Assembly: GCA_963662175.1 (NCBI GenBank)
Contig: OY759217.1
Span: 50,940,108-51,004,107, forward strand
Source of the DNA: Aradus depressus
Lineage: Eukaryota; Arthropoda; Insecta; Hemiptera; Aradidae
Direction: 5' to 3'
Length of the DNA: 64,000 nt
The notes beneath the pieces were generated by a model. The model had not been told where the DNA came from. It did not search any database and saw only the letters and a program-made list of their open reading frames with translations. Shown here one piece after another: positions 59,101-64,000 of this stretch. The position numbers and the translations under genes are program-made. Position 1 is the stretch's first letter; each line of letters begins with the position of its first letter.

Positions 59101-59289
59101 ACCCCGTTTCAGCTTTATTAATATAGATTATATCACAATGTACACAAGTTTTAATTTGTGTTCATATCTATACATACATCTTTTTTTTTTGGCATTTTTC
59201 TTCCATAGTGGATCGGTGTCACCATATTTAAAGTCAGTCTGAACGTTGTGCTGACGTTGGCATAATCCGAAACCAGCACACTCTATGGC

Positions 59290-61957
59290 TCTGTCAGTTA
59301 ACAAATATTAAATCTATAAACCGTTAAAAAGCAAGAAATTTGAAGAATGGAGTCTACCGAGCTCAGGATCGCCACTTAGAAATCTAGCTGAGGCACTTAG
59401 GTCAGATGTTTTAATCGGGAAGTGAAAAATAACTTCGAGCACTTCGTCCTTCGGATGGGACATTAAGCGATGATCCAGGGCTTTTTCGAATGTGAGGTAC
59501 TCGATAATGAGACGTATGTTATGTAAATAAACCTGGGTAGGTCAATTTCCACTTAGGTTGAAAGCCTTGAGCACGTCGTCCTTCGGATGGGACTTTCCGG
59601 ATATATCTGAATCTGTAGTATCAGTTTTAACAATTATTAAGCCTATAAACCATTAAATAGCGCGAATTTTTTGAAAAACGTTTTCATTTTGATTTTTGTG
59701 TGGGGTTCAGATAATCCGGTCGTTCTCTATCAGTTTTAACAAATATTTAATCTATAAACCGTTAAAAAGCGAGAAATTTGAAGAATGGAGTCTACCGAGC
59801 TCAGGATCGCCACTTACAAATCTAACTGAGGCACTTAGGTCAGATGTTTTAATCGGGAAGTGAAAAATAACTATGAGCACGTCGTCCTTCGGATGGGACT
59901 TTAAGCGATGTTCCAGGACTTTTTCGAATGTGAGGTACTCGATAATGAGACGTATGTTATGTAAATAAACCTGGGTAGGTGAAATATCACTTAGGTTGAA
60001 AATAGCCTTGAGCACGTCGTCCTTCGGATGGGACTTTCCGGATAAATCTGAATCCCTCGTATCAGTTTTAACAATTATTAAGCCTATAAACCGTTAAATA
60101 GAGCAAACTTTTTTAAAAACATTTTTATTTTGATTTTTGTGTAGGATTCAGATAATCCGGTCGTTCTCTATCAGTTTTAACAAATATTAAATCTATAAAC
60201 CGTTAAAAAGCGAGAAATTTGAAGAATGGAGTCTACCGAGCTCAGGATCGCCACTTAGAAATCTAGTTGAGGCACTTAGGTCAGATGTTTCAATCGGGAA
60301 GTTAAAAAACACTTTGAGCACTTCGTCCTTCGGATGGGACTTTAAGCGATGATCCAGGGCTTTTTCGAATGTGAGATACTCGATAATGAGACGTATGTTA
60401 TGTAAATAAACCTGGTTAGGTGAAATTTCACTTAGGTTGAAAATAGCCTTGAGCACGTCGTCCGTCGGATGGGACTTTTCGGATATATCTGATTCTGTCG
60501 TATCAGTTTTAACAATTATTGAGCCTATAAACCGTTAAATAGCGTGAATTTTTTGAAAAACATTTTTATTTTGATTTTTGTGTAGGATTCAGATAATCCG
60601 GTCGTTCTCTATCAGTTTTAACAAATATTAAATCTATAAACCGTTAAAAAGCGAGAAATTTCAAGAATGGAGTCTACCGAGCTCAGGATCGCCACTTAGA
60701 AATCTAGTTGAGGCACTTAGGTCAGATGTTTTAATCGGGAAGCTAAAAATAACATTGAGCACGTCGTCCTTCGGATGAGACATTAAGCAATGATCCAGGG
60801 CTTTTTCGAATGTGAGGTACTCGATAATGAGACGTATGTTATGTAAATAAACCTGGGTAGGTCAATTTCTACTTAGGTTGAAAGCCTTGAGCACGTCGTC
60901 CTTCGGATGGGACTTTCCGGATAAATCTGAATCTGTCGTATCAGTTTTAACAATTATTAAGCCTATAAACCGTTAAATAGCGCAAATTTTTTGAAAAACA
61001 TTTTTATTTTGATTTTTGTGTAGAATTCAGATAATCCGGTCGTTCTCTATCAGTTTTAACAAATATTTAATCTATAAACCGTTAAAAAGCGAGAAATTAG
61101 AAGAATGGAGTCTACCGAGCTCAGGATCGCCACTTACAAATCTAACTGAGGCACTTAGGTCAGATGTTTTAATCGGGAAGTGAAAAATAACTATGAGCAC
61201 GTCGTCCTTCGGATGGGACTTTAAGCGATGTTCCAGGACTTTTTCGAATGTGAGGTACTCGATAATGAGACGTATGTTATGTAAATAAACCTGGGTAGGT
61301 GAAATATCACTTAGGTTGAAAATAGCCTTGAGCACGTCGTCCTTCGGATGGGACTTTCCGGATAAATCTGAATCCCTCGTATCAGTTTTAACAATTATTA
61401 AGCCTATAAACCGTTAAATAGCGTGAATTTTTTGAAAAACATTTTTATTTTGATTTTTGTGTAGGATTCAGATAATCCGGTCGTTCTCTATCAGTTTTAA
61501 CAAATATTAAATCTATAAACCGGTAAAAAGCGAGAAATTTCAAGAATGGAGTCTACCGAGCTCAGGATCGCCACTTAGAAATCTAGCTGAGGCACTTAGG
61601 TCAGATGTTTCAATCGGGAAGTTAAAAAACACTTTGAGCACGTCGTCCTTCGGATGGGACTTTAAGCGATGATCCAGGGCTTTTTCGAATGTGAGGTACT
61701 CGATAATGAGACGTATGTTATGTAAATAAACCTGGTTAGGTGAAATTTCACTTAGGTTGAAAATAGCCTTGAGCACGTCGTGCGTCGGATGGGACTTTTC
61801 GGATATATCTGATTCTGTCGTATCAGTTTTAACAATTATTAAGCCTATAAACCGTTAAATAGCGTGAATTTTTTGAAAAACATTTTTATTTTGATTTTTA
61901 TGTAGGATTCAGATAATCCGGTCGTTCTCTATCAGTTTTAACAAATATTAAATCTAT
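59290..61957 (+). repeat. 441-bp satellite derived from SINE-A
   Basis: About six units: 'cgttctctatcag' recurs at 59721, 60162, 60603, 61041, 61482 and 61923. Within a unit the + strand order is 'gagtctaccgagctcaggat', 'gttgaggcacttaggt', 'cgtccttcggatgggacttt', 'aagcgatgatccagggct', 'gtgaggtactcgataa'. The same order and spacing is seen in SINE-A from just before its B box through the core ('gagctcaagatcgcggg', 'cgaggcccttaggt', 'cgtccttcggatgggacgtt', 'aagcgatggtcccgagcc', 'gtcaggtactcgttaa'). Each unit also holds a second copy of the 'cgtccttcggatgg' block. An 87-codon - strand frame recurs in four units because 441 is a multiple of three; it is antisense to the SINE body and not called. 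Confidence 0.9.
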
Positions 61958-62099
61958 AGCAGTTATACCCGGCGTTGCCCGGGGAACTTTGATTTTTCTC
62001 CCAATATCTTCTATAACGCTATTCAGTTCCTCGACAGTACATTCATGATGTTATAATTTTCAATTATTCATACGGAATAAGGCTTATAGTCCTTCAGCT

Positions 62100-63594
62100 G
62101 TTGTAACGCTAGTAAGTTTTTAGGACCCCTGGGCACCACAGCTAGTATGCGCCTTTCAACGGCGGAAGCCACACCTAGTGAATACTTAGCATCGCTGGAC
62201 GTCCTAGTCAGTGCGTACTTAAGAACGTTCGTGACCACAGCTAGTATGTGGCTTGCAACGCTGAGCACCACAGCTAGTACGTAGTTGGGAATGCTGGGCA
62301 TCATAGCTAGTATGTGCCTTGCGACGGCGGACCCAACAGCTAGTACGTAGTTAGGAACGCTGGTCACCACAGCTAGTATGTGCCTCGCAACAGCGGACCC
62401 CACAGCTAGTACGAAGTTAGGAACGCTGGGCATCACAGCTATTAAGTGCCTTGCAACAGCGGACCCCACAGCTAGTGTAGTTAAATACGCTGGGCATTAC
62501 AGTTAGTAAGTGCTTTGCAATAGCGAACTTCACAGCTAGTACATAGTTAGGAACGCTGGGCGCTACAGCTAGTAAATGCCTTGCAACAACGGACCCCACA
62601 GCTAGTACGTAGTTAGGAACGCTGGTCACCACAGCTAGTAAGTGCCTCGCAACAGCGGACCCCACAGCTAGTACGAAGTTAGGAACACTGGGCATCACAG
62701 CTAGTAAGTGCCTCGCAACAGCGGACCCCACAGCTAGTACGAAGTTAGGAACGCTGGTCACCACAGCTAGTAAGTGCCTCGCAACAGCGGACCCCACAGC
62801 TAGTACGTAGTTAGGAACGCTGGTCACCACAGCTAGTAAGTGCCTCGCAACAGCGGACCCCACAGCTAGTACGAAGTTAGGAACGCTGGGCATCACAGCT
62901 AGTATGTGCCTCGCAACAGCGGACCCCACAGCTAGTACGAAGTTAGGAACGCTGGGCATCACAGCTATTAAGTGCCTTGCAACAACGGACCCCACAGCTA
63001 GTACGTAGTTAGGAACGCTGGTCACCACAGCTAGTATGTGCCTCGCAACAGCGGACCCCACAGCTAGTACGAAGTTAGGAACGCTGGGCATCACAGCTAT
63101 TAAGTGCCTTGCAACAGCGGACCCCACAGCTAGTACGTAGTTAAATACGCTGGGAATTACAGTTAGTAAGTGCTTTGCAACAGCGAACTTCACAGCTAGT
63201 ACATAGTTAGGAACGCTGGGCACGATATATTTTAGTACGATATTAGGAACCCTGGGCATCACAGCTAGTATGCTTTTGCAACGACGGACCCCACAGCTAG
63301 TACGTTTTTAGGAACGCTGGGCCCTACAGGTAGTAGGTGCCTTGCAACGGCGGACCCCACAGCTAGTACCTAAGTAGTTAAATACGCTGGGCCACACTGC
63401 TAGCGCATTGCAACAGCAGACCCCACAGCTAGTACGTAATTAGGAACGCTGGGCATCACAGCTAGTAAATGTCTTGTAGGTGCCTTGCAACAGCGAACCC
63501 CACAGCCAGTACATAGTTAGGAACGCTGGGGCTGAGCACTACAGCTAGTAAATGTCTTGCAACAGTGAACCCCACAGCGAATACATAGTTACTA
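62100..63594 (-). repeat. 66-bp array with long open frame on the sense strand
   Basis: Units of 66 bp ('accccacagctagtacgaag', 'ttaggaacgctgggcatcac', 'agctagtaagtgcctcgcaa', 'cagcgg') repeat about 22 times. The - strand stays open for 281 codons (62417-63262) and 133 codons (62068-62469) as repeats like VGSAVARHLLAV and MPSVPNFVLAV. No start context, signal or known domain; coding status unproven. Confidence 0.93.
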
Positions 63595-64000
63595 CTACTA
63601 CATGTGAAATTCATGACAATCCGATTCATGACAATACGATCAACAGTTAATGAGCTAGCTCTATATTTATACTTAGGCCCCCCCACTACGCCCCCTCCCA
63701 TAAAAAATTTTGAGCCGTCACACCGCCTATTTTTTTATTTGGTCTTCAGGAATACTACATGTGAAACTTCGTGACAATCCGACCAACTGTTAAAGAGTTA
63801 GCTCTATATTTATACTTAGGCCCCCCCACAACCCCACCTCCCGTTCAAAACGTTGGGACGCCACACACTTTTTTTTCCTATTTGGCTTTTATAAAGACTA
63901 CGTGTGAAATTTCATGACAATTTGACCATTAGTTAATGAGTTATCACTATTTATATACTTAGGCCCCCCTTACAACCCCCCCTCCCGATCAAAATTTTGG
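63595..64000 (-). repeat. start of the 140-bp array of the second Helitron-like copy
   Basis: About three units with 'cttaggccccccc' and 'gagttagctctatatttata', cut by the window edge. Confidence 0.9.

Larger units (their letters stand above)
53780..59127 (-). mobile_element. Helitron-like non-autonomous element, 5.35 kb, complete
   Basis: On the - strand it begins 'tctatattaataaagctgaa', preceded by A, and ends 'tattactgctag', followed by T. The 5'-TC, CTAG-3' and insertion between A and T fit Helitrons. The terminal hairpin seen in other copies ('cccggcgttgcccgggg') is deleted here. In order along the - strand are a TATG microsatellite, the words 'ccgctggacggatttttatg', about 28 units of roughly 140 bp, a 66-bp array and the terminal tract. 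No Rep/helicase was found, so it is non-autonomous. Confidence 0.78.
61958..64000 (-). mobile_element. Helitron-like element, second copy, running off the right edge
   Basis: The 3' end (left in the window) keeps the hairpin 'cccggcgttgcccgggg' lost in the first copy, then the terminal tract, the 66-bp array (62100-63594) and the start of the 140-bp array (63595 onward). It abuts the SINE-derived satellite exactly at 'aatctata'. The 5' end is outside the window. The final CTAG is altered (CTAT) at this junction. Confidence 0.8.

Noticed and set aside
59752..61776. Four similar 78-87 codon - strand frames that look like a conserved small protein family
   Set aside because: They lie antisense across the SINE-derived satellite. 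The 441-bp period is a multiple of three, which explains their survival. The apparent repeat SHPKDDVL is the complement of the SINE core.

Overview
This is a stretch of AT-rich animal nuclear DNA, most likely from an insect. The only host coding sequence I can support is one immunoglobulin (Ig) domain on the + strand, split into two exons (11029-11150 and 37440-37590). The reading frame and splice phases join cleanly across a 26.3-kb intron. The domain resembles the klingon/lachesin/DIP group of insect neural cell-surface proteins. The other hints of an arthropod are tRNA-derived SINEs with (CCTAA)n-like tails, and relics of hAT, pogo/Tigger, I-like non-LTR and Helitron-like elements. A hemipteran is a guess from general repeat style only.

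Layout. Bases 1-4195 are a satellite with a 202-bp unit and a 124-bp deletion variant, running off the left edge. Bases 4.2-11 kb hold SINE copies, a Tigger-like transposon, foldback elements and a 785-bp Helitron-like element ending about 210 bp before the first Ig exon. Bases 11.2-37.4 kb are the intron, filled with nested repeats: many copies of one dispersed family (here family B, marked by 'ggggaagt' ends and a 'aacacgataactcc' core), about ten SINE-A copies, two SINE-B copies, two 5'-truncated non-LTR elements with readable target-site duplications, and a hAT transposase relic. Bases 37.6-53.7 kb are more of the same, including a family B copy whose core has expanded into a nine-unit 134-bp array, and a perfect 346-bp tandem duplication. 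Bases 53.8-59.1 kb are a complete 5.35-kb Helitron-like element on the - strand, made mostly of two internal tandem arrays (66-bp and about 140-bp units). Bases 59.3-61.96 kb are a 441-bp satellite. From 61.96 kb to the right edge lies the 3' part of a second copy of the same Helitron-like element.

The most interesting points are these. (1) The 441-bp satellite is colinear with the body of SINE-A, so a SINE seems to have been turned into a satellite with trimeric higher-order structure. (2) The Helitron-like elements carry a 66-bp array that stays open in the sense frame, and a short terminal tract whose differences between copies are mostly synonymous. (3) SINE-A copies end in tails matching the arthropod telomere repeat. 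(4) Nested insertions with clear duplications give a relative order of events. Most open reading frames of 60-280 codons here come from tandem repeats or palindromes and are not genes. No tRNA, rRNA, CRISPR or prokaryotic operon was found.
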